The notes: a model not told the origin generated them from the letters alone. Positions 1 to 9,100 are shown, counted from the first letter of the stretch. The stretch: DNA of 16,196 bases from CAZIKB01 sp964539665 (GCA_964539665.1 CAZIKB010000134.1:1-16196); one strand, 5' to 3'. Numbers and translations are program-made.

Positions 1-182
1 ATCAATATGTCCAATATGCCGCAGAATGTTAAGTCTTTTATCACCGGATTAATAACTACCTGATTCTGCAAAATAAATTGAAATACTTGCATTAGACTGT
101 TAAATTAATCGGAAAGAATCTTGTTCATCTTGAGTTAGAGACTCCCAAATTTTTGGATTCATTAAAAAGATAAAAAAATCAA

Positions 183-268
183 TTGTCACTATTTTGGGCG
201 GAAAGCCACCGAGTTTCAGATCCGGCGAGCTTAATGAGGATGGACTAATGGTCATTTGTCACTATTTT
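183..268. repeat. Direct repeat of 13 bases, 73 bases apart
   Basis: TTGTCACTATTTT occurs at 183-195 and again at 256-268 in the same orientation, followed by GGG in one copy and AGC in the other. Repeated TGTCAC-type motifs a few tens of bases apart are known at the ends of IS21-family elements, so this may be a solo end of such an element. No IstA or IstB reading frame is present, and the family assignment is a guess. Confidence 0.4.
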
Positions 269-318
269 AGCATCACCTTTACTCTTCTACCTGAGCAATC
301 ACGCATGAACGTTCAAAA

Positions 319-339
319 TCTGACAAGGCGATTGTCAGA
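319..339. repeat. Perfect 8-bp hairpin
   Basis: TCTGACAA (319-326) and TTGTCAGA (332-339) pair perfectly around the 5-base loop GGCGA. No T-run follows on either strand, so it is not a standard intrinsic terminator. Its role is unknown. Confidence 0.4.
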
Positions 340-426
340 GCATAATTTATGAAGCATTCAAGAACACGAGCTACAAAATCCTATTACAGTTGGGCGATTA
401 ATTTTATTCCAGATGTAAGTTACAGG

Positions 427-1233
427 ATGTCCCCCAAAAATTGATTGAGCCACTAGATATAATGAATTAATAACTTGGGAGTTATGTATTAAAAAAAGCG
501 TGTAAATTACTTGCAAAAAAGGCTCCTACCTTTTACATTTATTTAAGAGAAATCAATTTAAAATAAAGGAGGAGCCTGATGGAACTTAAGGAATTATCCA
601 AAAGAATTCAAATAAAATTGCATCAATTTTCAGAACGATTTTGTTTGGGATTTAGTCGTCCGGAGCGGAAGTTTCTTTACCAAATGCTGTTTGGGATATT
701 GAAGGGAGGCAAGGTTCAACTCAATAGCATTGCGCGCCATCTTCAGGAGGGTTTGAGTTTAAAGAAGAGCACGGAGCGATTGGGGAGACACCTTGGTGCA
801 CCGGATATGTGGCGTCGGGTATCAGAGTCGACCTTAGAGACCCAGCGCTATTATCTCAGGCAATGTAAATATGTGGTTATCGACCTTTCGGACATTCAGA
901 AGCGTTATGCAGAACAGATGTCCGGTTTGGGAATGGTTTATGATGGTAGTGAGAACAAAACGGGATCGGATTATTGGTTATGTAATGTGACCGGGGTTGA
1001 TGAGTCTGGTTCGACGATTGTGGTGCCGGGAGTGTGGAATTACCCGGAAGCAAGAAGCCGTTATGGTTGGTCGTGCTAAAAGAACGGAAGAAGGCTATTG
1101 TTGGCTGCTTTGCCATCTGAATTGTACTGCAAAGAAGGCCGCGATTAAGACCGCTTTTGTCGGTTACGGGCATCGCTGGAAGATTGAAGAGGTTCACCGT
1201 CAAATTAAAAGTGATTATGATTTTAGGGGACAT
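427..1233 (+). mobile_element. Degenerate IS4-family insertion sequence remnant
   Basis: The element is bounded by inverted ends. ATGTCCCC at 427-434 is followed inward by CAAAA, and GGGGACAT at 1226-1233 is preceded inward by TTTTA, giving about 13 matching positions. Between the ends lies one transposase frame carrying an IS4-type YREK signature. At about 807 bp it is roughly half the usual size of the family, consistent with internal deletion. A target-site duplication is not clear; CAG lies directly outside both ends if each terminus is taken one base further out, which is too short to trust. The exact termini are inferred from the inverted repeat. Confidence 0.6.
520..577 (+). promoter_or_regulatory. 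Hairpin sequestering the transposase ribosome binding site
   Basis: 520-533 pairs with 565-577 in a 13-bp stem broken only by a single bulged A at 528. The right arm contains AAAGGAGGAG, the Shine-Dalgarno of the transposase that starts at 579, so the site is buried when the RNA includes the left arm. IS10 and IS50 are known to use end-encoded hairpins of this kind to block translation from read-through transcripts of neighbouring genes. A transcript starting inside the loop would escape the block. Confidence 0.6.
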
Positions 1234-1242
1234 TCAGATTAA
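579..1242 (+). pseudogene. IS4-family transposase, frameshifted and internally deleted
   Basis: The N-terminal frame runs from an ATG at 579 with a strong Shine-Dalgarno (AAAGGAGG). It includes an RNase H-like strand with the likely first catalytic Asp in YVVIDLSD (around residue 102), then leaves the coding phase near 1020-1060 and stops at 1079. A second frame continues the protein to a stop at 1242 and carries a perfect Y-x2-R-x3-E-x6-K motif (starting YGHRWKIEE), the catalytic-Glu signature of IS4 transposases. The segment with the second catalytic Asp is missing, as is the usual C-terminus after the YREK region, where coding sequence runs straight into the right terminal repeat. The protein cannot be active. 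The family call rests on the YREK motif; the exact subgroup is not determined. Confidence 0.75.
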
Positions 1243-1254
1243 TCAAGTCTTACC

Positions 1255-1283
1255 TTGACTTTTTTTTAAAATAATAGTATATT
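1255..1283 (+). promoter_or_regulatory. Sigma70-type promoter for secD-secF-STAS
   Basis: TTGACT (1255-1260) and TATATT (1278-1283) are separated by exactly 17 bases, with an AT-rich spacer. The predicted start near 1290 gives a leader of about 40 bases before the secD ATG at 1332. It lies 22 bases outside the right end of the insertion-sequence remnant and is the only good promoter visible before secD. Confidence 0.65.
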
Positions 1284-1331
1284 GCGCTTTGTTAATTTAA
1301 ATATAATGTCCCTTCAGGAGGTCTGTTATTA

Positions 1332-3398
1332 ATGCAAAGAAAAAATCTATTTAAAACAATAATCATTTTGTTTACGCTGGCTTGGGCTATAATAGTTCTT
1401 TTACCTACATACCAGGTGAGTATGCAAAAAAAGGAAGCCCAGATATATTACACACAAATTATAGAGAATACGACGCTAACATTCAATGATATAAATGCAG
1501 CTTTAGCCAGTGGTAACCTTGATTTACAAGTGCGGGATAATTTTAAGGAAAACAACGGGAATACCGTTAATGATATTTTGGATGGAGTAAATGCATTGCA
1601 GGAACTGTACGAAAAGATCGATGCAAATCAGAATAATGCCATTAAACTTGGACTTGATCTGCAGGGAGGGACTTATCTCGTATACGAAGTAGATCTGCCA
1701 CAATTGTTGCGTAACCTGTCAAAGGTTAAAGATGATCGTTTTGAAGCAGCATTAAATAAATCGGTTCAAAGAGTTCGTGCAAATAATGGTGATTTTTTTG
1801 ATGTATTACCCGAAATCTTTCGGGAGGATAGCCTTCGTATGAACCGGTATTTTGGCAAAGCCAGAGATGATGATGATCAAATTATAACTGAATTAAAAAA
1901 AGAAGCCGAAGATGCTGTAGACAGAACTTTGGAGGTATTAAGAAATCGAATAGATCAATTTGGCGTATCAGAACCCTCCATAATTAAACAAGGCTCACAG
2001 AGAATTGAGATTGAATTGGCTGGTATTCAGGATGTAAACAGGGCCAAAGACTTGATTGGCAAAACCGCGCTTCTTGAATTTAAATTAGAAAAAGAACCAG
2101 AAGTTATTACCGCTGTTTTGGATGATATCAACCGGGTGATGAAAAAGCAACTATCAAAAGAAGAAGCAACCGTTCTGCCCGATTCCACAGCTCAGGGTGA
2201 CAGCCTGCCTGCTCCTCAAAGGCTACGAAAAGATACAGAAGTCAGTATGAAAGATCTTTTTGGTGAAGCTTCAATATTCGAAGATAGGCCTGAAAGCGAA
2301 AATTCTGATGAAGCCGATTCAACTGTTCTAATCGACCAGGAGATATTTCAAGATCGTCCATTTGATGCATTGTTAGCTGACCTGGGTGGGGTTATAGGGG
2401 TGCCGACCAGAAACCGACTTTCTGTTGAGAGAATCATAAATTCCCCTGATGTCCAGGCTATTATGCCTAAAGATGCCGAATTTCGATTCAGCAGTAAACC
2501 CGAAAAATTCGGTGAGCAGGAATATTACTTTATTTATATGGTAAGGAATGAAGCCGAACTTACCGGCTCGCTGATAGCTAACGCCCTGGCAAATCCCGGC
2601 TCTAATTTACAAATAGGAAGATGGGTAGTCAATATGGAGCTTACCGGGGAAGGCGCAAAAGTTTTTTCAAGAGTTACAGGCGCGAATGTGAATAAAAAAT
2701 TAGGCATTATTCTGGATGGGAAAGTTGTCTCAATCCCCAATATTCAAGAGCGGATATCTCAGGGCCGGGCCCAGATAACGGGAATGGCAAACATGGAAGA
2801 AGCCCAGGATTTAGCCATCGTCCTGCGAGCGGGCGCTCTGCCTGCGCCGGTGGAAGTCATCCAGGAACAAACCGTTGGTCCATCACTCGGTCGGGACTCA
2901 ATTACGAAAGGGACCTATTCTGGACTAATCGGCTTGTCCTTTGTACTAATTTTCATGGTGATTTATTATCGATTGTCTGGTGTGGTAGCAAATATAGCTT
3001 TACTTATGAATCTCATGATAATTATGGCAGTCCTGGCAGGATTTCATGCTACTTTAACTTTACCCGGTGTGGCTGGCATCATTTTAACAATTGGAATGGC
3101 AGTTGATGCTAATGTGCTAATTTTTGAAAGAATCCGTGAAGAGCTCAGACACGGTAAAACCGTCAGAGCTGCTATAGACAGTGGATATGCACGCGCTTTT
3201 AAAACAATTTTAGATGCCAACGTCACCACACTTCTGACCGCGTTGGTTTTGTATCAATTCGGAACCGGTCCTATTCGTGGATTCGCCTTAACCTTATCTA
3301 TTGGAATTTTAGCAAGTATGTTCACTGCGATTGTTGTCACCCGGGTGGTTTTTGACTATTTCACCGACAAAGTTGCTGTTACTAAATTAAGTATATAA
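1332..3398 (+). CDS. secD: Protein translocase subunit SecD
   Basis: SecD works with SecF in the inner membrane, using the proton motive force to pull proteins released by SecYEG out into the periplasm. The 688-residue product has an N-terminal membrane segment (about 5-25), the family motif LGLDLQGG (106-113), and a periplasmic P1 region containing RNRIDQFGVSEPSI (204-217). Five more membrane segments follow between about 526 and 673. The essential TM4 motif GMAVDANVLIFER (588-600) has the conserved Asp at 592. An acidic, poorly conserved insert lies at about 262-345 within P1. Together with the rest of P1 it makes the protein longer than the roughly 615 residues of E. coli SecD. The start is supported by AGGAGG at 1316-1321, ten bases upstream. 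secF follows after 19 bases, so the two are one operon. Confidence 0.96.
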   Translation: MQRKNLFKTIIILFTLAWAIIVLLPTYQVSMQKKEAQIYYTQIIENTTLTFNDINAALASGNLDLQVRDNFKENNGNTVNDILDGVNALQELYEKIDANQNNAIKLGLDLQGGTYLVYEVDLPQLLRNLSKVKDDRFEAALNKSVQRVRANNGDFFDVLPEIFREDSLRMNRYFGKARDDDDQIITELKKEAEDAVDRTLEVLRNRIDQFGVSEPSIIKQGSQRIEIELAGIQDVNRAKDLIGKTALLEFKLEKEPEVITAVLDDINRVMKKQLSKEEATVLPDSTAQGDSLPAPQRLRKDTEVSMKDLFGEASIFEDRPESENSDEADSTVLIDQEIFQDRPFDALLADLGGVIGVPTRNRLSVERIINSPDVQAIMPKDAEFRFSSKPEKFGEQEYYFIYMVRNEAELTGSLIANALANPGSNLQIGRWVVNMELTGEGAKVFSRVTGANVNKKLGIILDGKVVSIPNIQERISQGRAQITGMANMEEAQDLAIVLRAGALPAPVEVIQEQTVGPSLGRDSITKGTYSGLIGLSFVLIFMVIYYRLSGVVANIALLMNLMIIMAVLAGFHATLTLPGVAGIILTIGMAVDANVLIFERIREELRHGKTVRAAIDSGYARAFKTILDANVTTLLTALVLYQFGTGPIRGFALTLSIGILASMFTAIVVTRVVFDYFTDKVAVTKLSI

Positions 3399-3417
3399 AT
3401 GTTGGGAGCTATTTTTA

Positions 3418-4338
3418 ATGCAATTCTTACTTAATACGAAAATTAATTTTATTGGGCAACGGAAAACAGCGCTAATTTTCTCTGTTGCATTGATACTAAT
3501 CGGTCTTGGATCATTGGCTATTCAACAAGGCCCAAATTTGGGAATTGATTTTTTAGGCGGCACGGCCATTGCTTTGAAATTTGAAAAAGATGTTTCTATT
3601 GCTGAGGTCAGGTCCGCAATTTCAAGCGCTGGCTTTGACAATGCCGAAATCAAAAGCTTTGGATCGGAAAATGAAATCTTAATCCGGGTGGAAGAACAGG
3701 AGTCCGGAACCAAGATTACTGATGCCATAAAAACAGACATGACAAACGCCTTTCCGGATAATCCATATATCGTGGATATGGTAGAAAAAGTAGGACCAAA
3801 GATTGGCTCTGAACTTCGTTCCGCTACTATCTGGGCCGTACTCATTGCTTTATTATGTTTGTTGATTTACATTAGCTGGAGATTTGAATTTGTTTTTGCA
3901 ATTGGAGCTATAGCTGCATTATTCCATGATGTTTTGATAACGCTTGGCGTCTTTTCAGTCCTTCGCTTAGAAATAACATTAGCAATCATTGCTGCGTTTT
4001 TGACCATCGTGGGATATTCATTAAATGATACAATTGTTGTGTTCGATAGAATCCGCGAAAATTTAAAGGTTATGCGAAGAGACACTTACGAAACAATCGT
4101 TAATACAAGTATTAATCAATCTCTAAGTCGTACAATTGTAACATCCCTGACTACCCTGGTGGTAGTTTTGATTCTATACTTGTTTGGTGGAGCGGTGATA
4201 CGTAATTTTGCTTTTGCTATTATTGTAGGCGTTATAATAGGGACCTACAGTTCTATTTTTATTGCAAGTCCAATTGTTGTAGAGTGGGAAAAAAGACGCG
4301 AGTTGAAAAAAGGGAGACCTTTGGCAAAGCGAACCTAA
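3418..4338 (+). CDS. secF: Protein translocase subunit SecF
   Basis: SecF is the partner of SecD in the proton-driven export complex. The 306-residue product has an N-terminal membrane helix (about 18-36), the SecF motif LGIDFLGGT (41-49), and a periplasmic domain of about 85 residues. Five membrane segments follow at about 135-285. The conserved TM4 motif VGYSLNDTIVVFDR (198-211) carries the Asp of the proton path. The positively charged tail (KRRELKKGR) fits a cytoplasmic C-terminus. The start is preceded by GGGAG and lies 19 bases after the secD stop. Separate secD and secF genes argue against Bacteroidetes proper, where the two are normally fused. Confidence 0.96.
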   Translation: MQFLLNTKINFIGQRKTALIFSVALILIGLGSLAIQQGPNLGIDFLGGTAIALKFEKDVSIAEVRSAISSAGFDNAEIKSFGSENEILIRVEEQESGTKITDAIKTDMTNAFPDNPYIVDMVEKVGPKIGSELRSATIWAVLIALLCLLIYISWRFEFVFAIGAIAALFHDVLITLGVFSVLRLEITLAIIAAFLTIVGYSLNDTIVVFDRIRENLKVMRRDTYETIVNTSINQSLSRTIVTSLTTLVVVLILYLFGGAVIRNFAFAIIVGVIIGTYSSIFIASPIVVEWEKRRELKKGRPLAKRT

Positions 4339-4379
4339 TCCATAAAATATAAATACGCTATATTGGGTGAGGATGATTT

Positions 4380-4718
4380 ATGAATATTAATGAGAAAAGT
4401 ACTGACGGAGTTGTGATTCTTGAGTTATCTGGTAAGATCATTGGGGGACCCGATGCATCACTGTTAAATGACAAATTGCATCAACTTATCGAAAGTAGAA
4501 AGACTAATGTCGTGGCTGATCTTGAAAAAGTCAATTGGATGAACAGTTCGGGTCTTGGAATCCTGATTGGTGGTTTAACTACTATGAGAAACGCAGGTGG
4601 AGATTTAAAGCTGGCAAATATAACCGACCGAATTCAAAGCCTCCTTATGATTACAAAACTACTTACAGTTTTTGAAACATTTGATTCCATTGATAAGGCT
4701 ATTGAAAGTTTCAGCTAA
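4380..4718 (+). CDS. STAS-domain anti-sigma factor antagonist (SpoIIAA/RsbV-like)
   Basis: Proteins of this family bind anti-sigma-factor kinases when unphosphorylated and release the partner sigma factor; phosphorylation of one Ser turns them off. The 112-residue product is a single STAS domain of normal family length. The phosphorylation loop reads NWMNSSGLGIL (52-62), with Ser56 or Ser57 as the phospho-site. The residue usually found as Asp before the Ser pair is Asn55 here. The gene starts 41 bases after secF, has GGTGAGG as ribosome binding site, and is followed by a terminator, so it is probably the last gene of the secDF operon. No kinase or phosphatase partner (RsbW or RsbU type) is in the window. 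Its pairing with secDF is therefore by position only. Confidence 0.88.
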   Translation: MNINEKSTDGVVILELSGKIIGGPDASLLNDKLHQLIESRKTNVVADLEKVNWMNSSGLGILIGGLTTMRNAGGDLKLANITDRIQSLLMITKLLTVFETFDSIDKAIESFS

Positions 4719-4766
4719 AAGAATATCCTGATACTTTAATATTAAATTCTGTGTGTCTAAAATATG

Positions 4767-4792
4767 CTCCGACTTTGTAGTCGGAGTTTTTT
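4767..4792 (+). terminator. Intrinsic terminator between the STAS gene and purA
   Basis: CTCCGACT (4767-4774) pairs with AGTCGGAG (4779-4786) around a TTGT loop and is followed directly by six T (4787-4792). This is a textbook intrinsic terminator. It ends only 22 bases before the purA start codon, which leaves no room for a separate purA promoter downstream of it. Confidence 0.88.
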
Positions 4793-4814
4793 ATGGCTGT
4801 TAGAGAGGATTAAT

Positions 4815-6104
4815 ATGTCTGTAACAATTGTCATGGGATGTCAGTGGGGCGATGAAGGAAAAGGCAAGATCGTTGATATTTTGAGCGACAAAGCCGATAT
4901 AGTTGCCCGATATCAGGGTGGCGCAAATGCAGGCCATACTGTCGTCATAAGCGGTGAAAAATTTATTCTGCACTTAATCCCTTCAGGAATTTTAAACCAA
5001 AACACCATTTGTGTTATTGGAAACGGCGTAGTAATCGATCCGGTTGCATTATTAGAGGAAATTGCACTTATTGAATCTAAAGGGATTAAAGTAAGAGGAC
5101 GACTACTGATAAGTCACAGAGCGCATTTGATCATGCCGTACCACAAACTACTCGATCAAGCCAAGGAAACAAAAGATGCTGAACAAAAAATAGGTACGAC
5201 AGGACGTGGAATTGGCCCGGCCTATGTTGACAAGGTAGACCGCATGGGTATTAGAATCGTGGATTTACTGGATCGGGAAACACTCAAAACCAAGTTGTGC
5301 AGAAATATTGAAGCGAAAAACGAAATCTTAAATAAAATATATGAAAAAGATGGGCTTAACGTTGAAGGGATAATCAATGAATACGTGGAATTTGATCAAA
5401 AGATAGACCCCTATATAAAAGATACATCTACATTTTTAAACGAAGCCATTAGAGATGGAAGGGATATTTTATTGGAAGGCGCTCAGGGTACGCTTCTGGA
5501 TGTAGATTTTGGTACGTATCCTTATGTAACTTCTTCCAGTCCAACAGGTGGAGGAGCCTGTTCAGGAGTCGGTATTGGTCCTACTAAAGTCGATAACGTC
5601 ACAGGTGTAATCAAAGCTTACACAACCCGGGTTGGCATGGGGCCCTTTCCAACTGAAATTCATGATGATGCAAATGTCAACCTGCGTGAATTGGGAGATG
5701 AATTTGGCGCGACAACCGGCCGCCCACGCCGATGTGGCTGGTTTGATGCCGTGATAGCTAATTATGCCGTACAGGTAAATGGTATTAGCTCATTCGCCGT
5801 GACGAAAATGGATGTGTTAGATACTCTGAAAGAAATAAAAATATGTGTGGCTTATAAACACAACGGTAAAAAAATCACCTCTTTTCCAAGCCAATTACAT
5901 ATCCTGGAAAACTGCGAACCCGTTTACGAGACTTATCCAGGTTGGGAGGCGCCTACCACTGGAGTTCGCCACTACGAAGATTTACCGGTAAACGCAAAAA
6001 AATATCTTGAGGCGATCCGTACTTTAACTAATACAGATATTTCTATTATCTCGGTTGGTTCTGACCGGGATGAGACGATATTTATTAAATCCCGGAATCT
6101 TTAA
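4815..6104 (+). CDS. purA: Adenylosuccinate synthase
   Basis: This enzyme joins IMP and aspartate using GTP to make adenylosuccinate, the first committed step from IMP to AMP. The 429-residue length is standard. The N-terminal loop GDEGKGK (12-18) carries catalytic Asp13, and His41 lies in NAGHT. IMP- and GTP-binding motifs GTTGRGIGPAY (127-137), EGAQGTLLD, TRVGMGPFPTE, GRPRRCGWFD and TKMDVLD are all present. I chose the ATG at 4815 because it gives the family's conserved N-terminus and has AGAGG upstream. An in-frame ATG at 4764 would add 17 residues encoded by the terminator hairpin and is rejected. No promoter is evident after the terminator, so expression may come from read-through or from a weak promoter upstream of the hairpin (TAAAAT at 4758-4763). 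Confidence 0.97.
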   Translation: MSVTIVMGCQWGDEGKGKIVDILSDKADIVARYQGGANAGHTVVISGEKFILHLIPSGILNQNTICVIGNGVVIDPVALLEEIALIESKGIKVRGRLLISHRAHLIMPYHKLLDQAKETKDAEQKIGTTGRGIGPAYVDKVDRMGIRIVDLLDRETLKTKLCRNIEAKNEILNKIYEKDGLNVEGIINEYVEFDQKIDPYIKDTSTFLNEAIRDGRDILLEGAQGTLLDVDFGTYPYVTSSSPTGGGACSGVGIGPTKVDNVTGVIKAYTTRVGMGPFPTEIHDDANVNLRELGDEFGATTGRPRRCGWFDAVIANYAVQVNGISSFAVTKMDVLDTLKEIKICVAYKHNGKKITSFPSQLHILENCEPVYETYPGWEAPTTGVRHYEDLPVNAKKYLEAIRTLTNTDISIISVGSDRDETIFIKSRNL

Positions 6105-6113
6105 GATTCCGGG
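6091..6113. terminator. Bidirectional terminator for purA and the tricorn-like gene
   Basis: CCCGGAATC (6091-6099) and GATTCCGGG (6105-6113) form a perfect 9-bp stem with a 5-base loop. The purA stop codon TAA (6102-6104) is inside the loop. On the plus strand the stem is followed by a T-rich stretch (CAGTTTATTTCT), on the minus strand by ATTTAATAAATA. It therefore sits correctly to end both convergent genes. Confidence 0.8.
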
Positions 6114-6137
6114 CAGTTTATTTCTCCATTCTGATTA

Positions 6138-9100
6138 TTAATTTTGCACCTTTCCATTCGTAGCTTTTTCATAATCAAAAGACTTGTCCGGATAAGGAGG
6201 CGCGGGTGGCACGGCTACCGGCTCCTGCTTAATTTTTTTCTGTAAATACTCAATAGCGGCCTTTAGCTGCGTATCCTCTCCATTAAACGTGGCATGCGGC
6301 AGATTGTCCAGGATGATATCCGGATCAACTCCATGCCCCTCAATTAACCATTCTCCTTCAGGCCCATACACGCCGGTTTGTGCTGCGGAAGCGATCCCTC
6401 TATCAACAAGCCGGTTATTCATCGACAGCCAAATCTCTCCACCCCAGGTGCGGGCACCGATGACTTTGCCCAAATCAAGCCGCTTGAAGCCTTCAGCAAA
6501 AGCCTCGCCATCTGATGCAGTGCGTGCATTGCAGAGTACGACCATGTGTCCCCGAAAAGCATATTGCATATTCCACGTCGGTTGGCCGACACGAGGCTGC
6601 CAGTAAAACCAGGCTTTACGTAAAAGCTTTTCAAGTATCCAACTGTCGATATTGCCACCGCGATTGTGACGAACGTCAACGATCAAGCCTTTGCGGTTGA
6701 AGACAGGATAAAAATTTCGTACCCATTCTGAGTAGTTGTTACCTCCCATGGCCCGCAAATGAACATAGCCGATTTCACCCTTTCCCATTTCATCAACTTC
6801 AAGTCTGCGCGTATATTCCCATTCATCATAGCGCAGGTTGGTTTCCTGTTGAGAAGAAATAGGCTTTACAACCACATTGAATGGTTTTCCGGAAGGCGTC
6901 GATTTAACCTGCAACAGCACCTGCTGACCTGCCTGATTTTTCAACAAAATTCGTGGATGTGCTACCGAGAGAATTGGAACCCCGTTAATAGCGACAATGA
7001 CGTCACCTTCATTGATGTTATTTTCCGGTCTGGCTAATGGAGCAAGCCGTTCAATATAGTCTGGTTCTGACTGGTAGATGTGATCAATACGATAGCCGCC
7101 TGCATTTTCATCGCGAATTAGGGTGGCTCCCAGAGATGCAAGACTTATCTGATCCTCCCCTTCACGATGGTCGCCGCCCCGCACGAATATATGCAGTGTC
7201 GATAGTTCGCCAACAAGTTGTGCAATCAGGTCGTTGAGCTCAGCCCGATCAGCCACCCGTTCTACTAATGGCAGATGCTTTTTCAACAAGCCCTGCCAGT
7301 CCACACCGTGTAGATTGCGATCGTAAAAATAGTCACGCTCCAGACGCCAGGCATCGACAAACATCTGGCGCCATTCTTCCCGTGTGTCAACGGCAAACAT
7401 CCAGTTGTTCAGATTCACTTTATTTTTATCCAATTTAGCAGGAGCAGAAGCTGAAGCATCAATTACATATAAGTCCTGACCCTTACGAACCATAACTTTG
7501 TTGCCATCGAGTGACAGTTCATAATCTCTTAAGCCTTCCACCAGAGATTTCGGTTTCTCATTTTTATTATCAATATCAAGCGTAACCAGCTTTTGTTTTC
7601 TATCCAGTGATGTTTCACTTTCTACCCAAAACAGGCGTTTTTTATTGACAGAGAGATCGGAATAACTACCGGGTGGGACCGGCACTTCCATGATCCTTTT
7701 TTGAATACCCGTCAAATCTATCTTCACTTCGACTACTTCAGTAGAATTGTCTTTTTTAGACTTATCTTTGTTTTGTTCTTTTTCTGGCTCTTCTTTTTCA
7801 GCGACATAAAGTTCATCAACAGGTTTAAATGGCGAACGTTGTTGTTTTGTTAAGTCAGCCATGTATATTTTTGTGGTTTTATCATAAAAAGGCTCAGGTT
7901 GTCGGGGTCCCCAGGGACTTCTGACCAGTGATTGAAAGTGACGATCAGACAGAAAGTACAACCATTTTCCATCTGCACTCCAGGCTGGATTGTAGCTGTC
8001 AACCCGGTCACTGGTTAATGTGGTAATGCCGCCATCTTTCAGGCTGTAGAGCATAATCTGTGCATTTTCATTATCCGCCGATGCCACATAAGCCAGCCAC
8101 TGACTGTCCGGCGACCAGTTCAGGTGAAAAAAGTTTCCTGATTGGGAAACAGCAATCAAAATTGATTTTTTTGATGCAAATTCATAAATCCAAAGCTGTT
8201 GATCTTTGTCAGTATAGGCCAGCCGCTTTCCATCAGGCGATGGGATGCCAGCGAAACGCAAGACTTTGCCATCTCTGGTCAGGTTTTCGGCTTTACCAAC
8301 TCCATCGGCCGGGATTTTCCAGAATTCCAATTCGCCCGTTTCATCAGAAAGTGTAATAAGTGATTTTCCGTCTGGCAGAAACCGGGCATTACGATAGCGC
8401 ACGCCATTTTTTCGGGTCGCTTCAACTAATCGTCCTTGTTTGGCAGGCGCAACAAATACTCGCCCACGAGAAGTCATTACAATCCGATCACCTTTTGGAG
8501 AAAGATGCACACTCGTTAAATATTCCATCGGTTTTTTAACCCAATTCTCTCGTGTCTGGTCAAAGTCAGAGACCAGAGTGATTGCCAGCAACTGATTTTG
8601 CTCTGTGGAAATATCGAAAAGATGAAGATCAGCGCCAAGCTGGTAAACAATTCTGCCTTGATGCAGATCAGGTGATTGTATGTCCCAGCCTTTATGTGAA
8701 GTATGTTGACGTAAAGCACCGCCCTGCTCATTCATCGACCAGAGATTCATCGTGCCATTGCGATCGCTCACAAAATATACCCGGCCATTCCAGCACATGG
8801 GTTCTTTACTGGTACCAGGATAATCGCCTGTCAGGGGTAAGGCTTCAGGTTCTCCCTGCGTGAATTTCCATAAATTTTGGGCTGTGCCGCCCACGTACCT
8901 TTTGGTTCGGCTGCCCTGGAATGGCAAGCGCGTGAAAAATATAGTTTTTCCAGTCGGTTCAAACACACCTTCACTCGCTTGACTTAAGGGAATCATGGCA
9001 GGCTCATTTGATTGAGGATGAATGGCCGCAAGCTGGGTGTTCGGAAGCGTGGAATAGTGGCGGGTGCTGTAAAGAATCTTACCGTCGGGTGTCCAGCCGA

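Larger units (their letters stand above)
1..426. other. Intergenic stretch with no convincing gene
   Basis: No long reading frame and no RNA gene is recognisable here. The longest coherent minus-strand frame runs from an ATG at 253-255 to a stop at 100-102 (51 codons). It lacks a visible Shine-Dalgarno site and resembles nothing I know, so I do not call it. The stretch contains a 13-base direct repeat (183-195 and 256-268) and a perfect 8-bp hairpin (319-339). It is probably decayed intergenic or mobile-element DNA on the left flank of the insertion sequence that follows. Confidence 0.6.

Noticed and set aside
100..255. Minus-strand 51-codon frame
   Set aside because: No ribosome binding site, no recognisable motif, and it contains one of the direct repeats; a chance frame is likely.
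305..352. Small 15-codon plus-strand frame starting at an ATG
   Set aside because: Too short, no Shine-Dalgarno, and it runs through the hairpin at 319-339.
4764..4814. Upstream in-frame ATG extending purA by 17 residues
   Set aside because: The extension is encoded by a terminator stem and T-run, and the conserved purA N-terminus begins at 4815.
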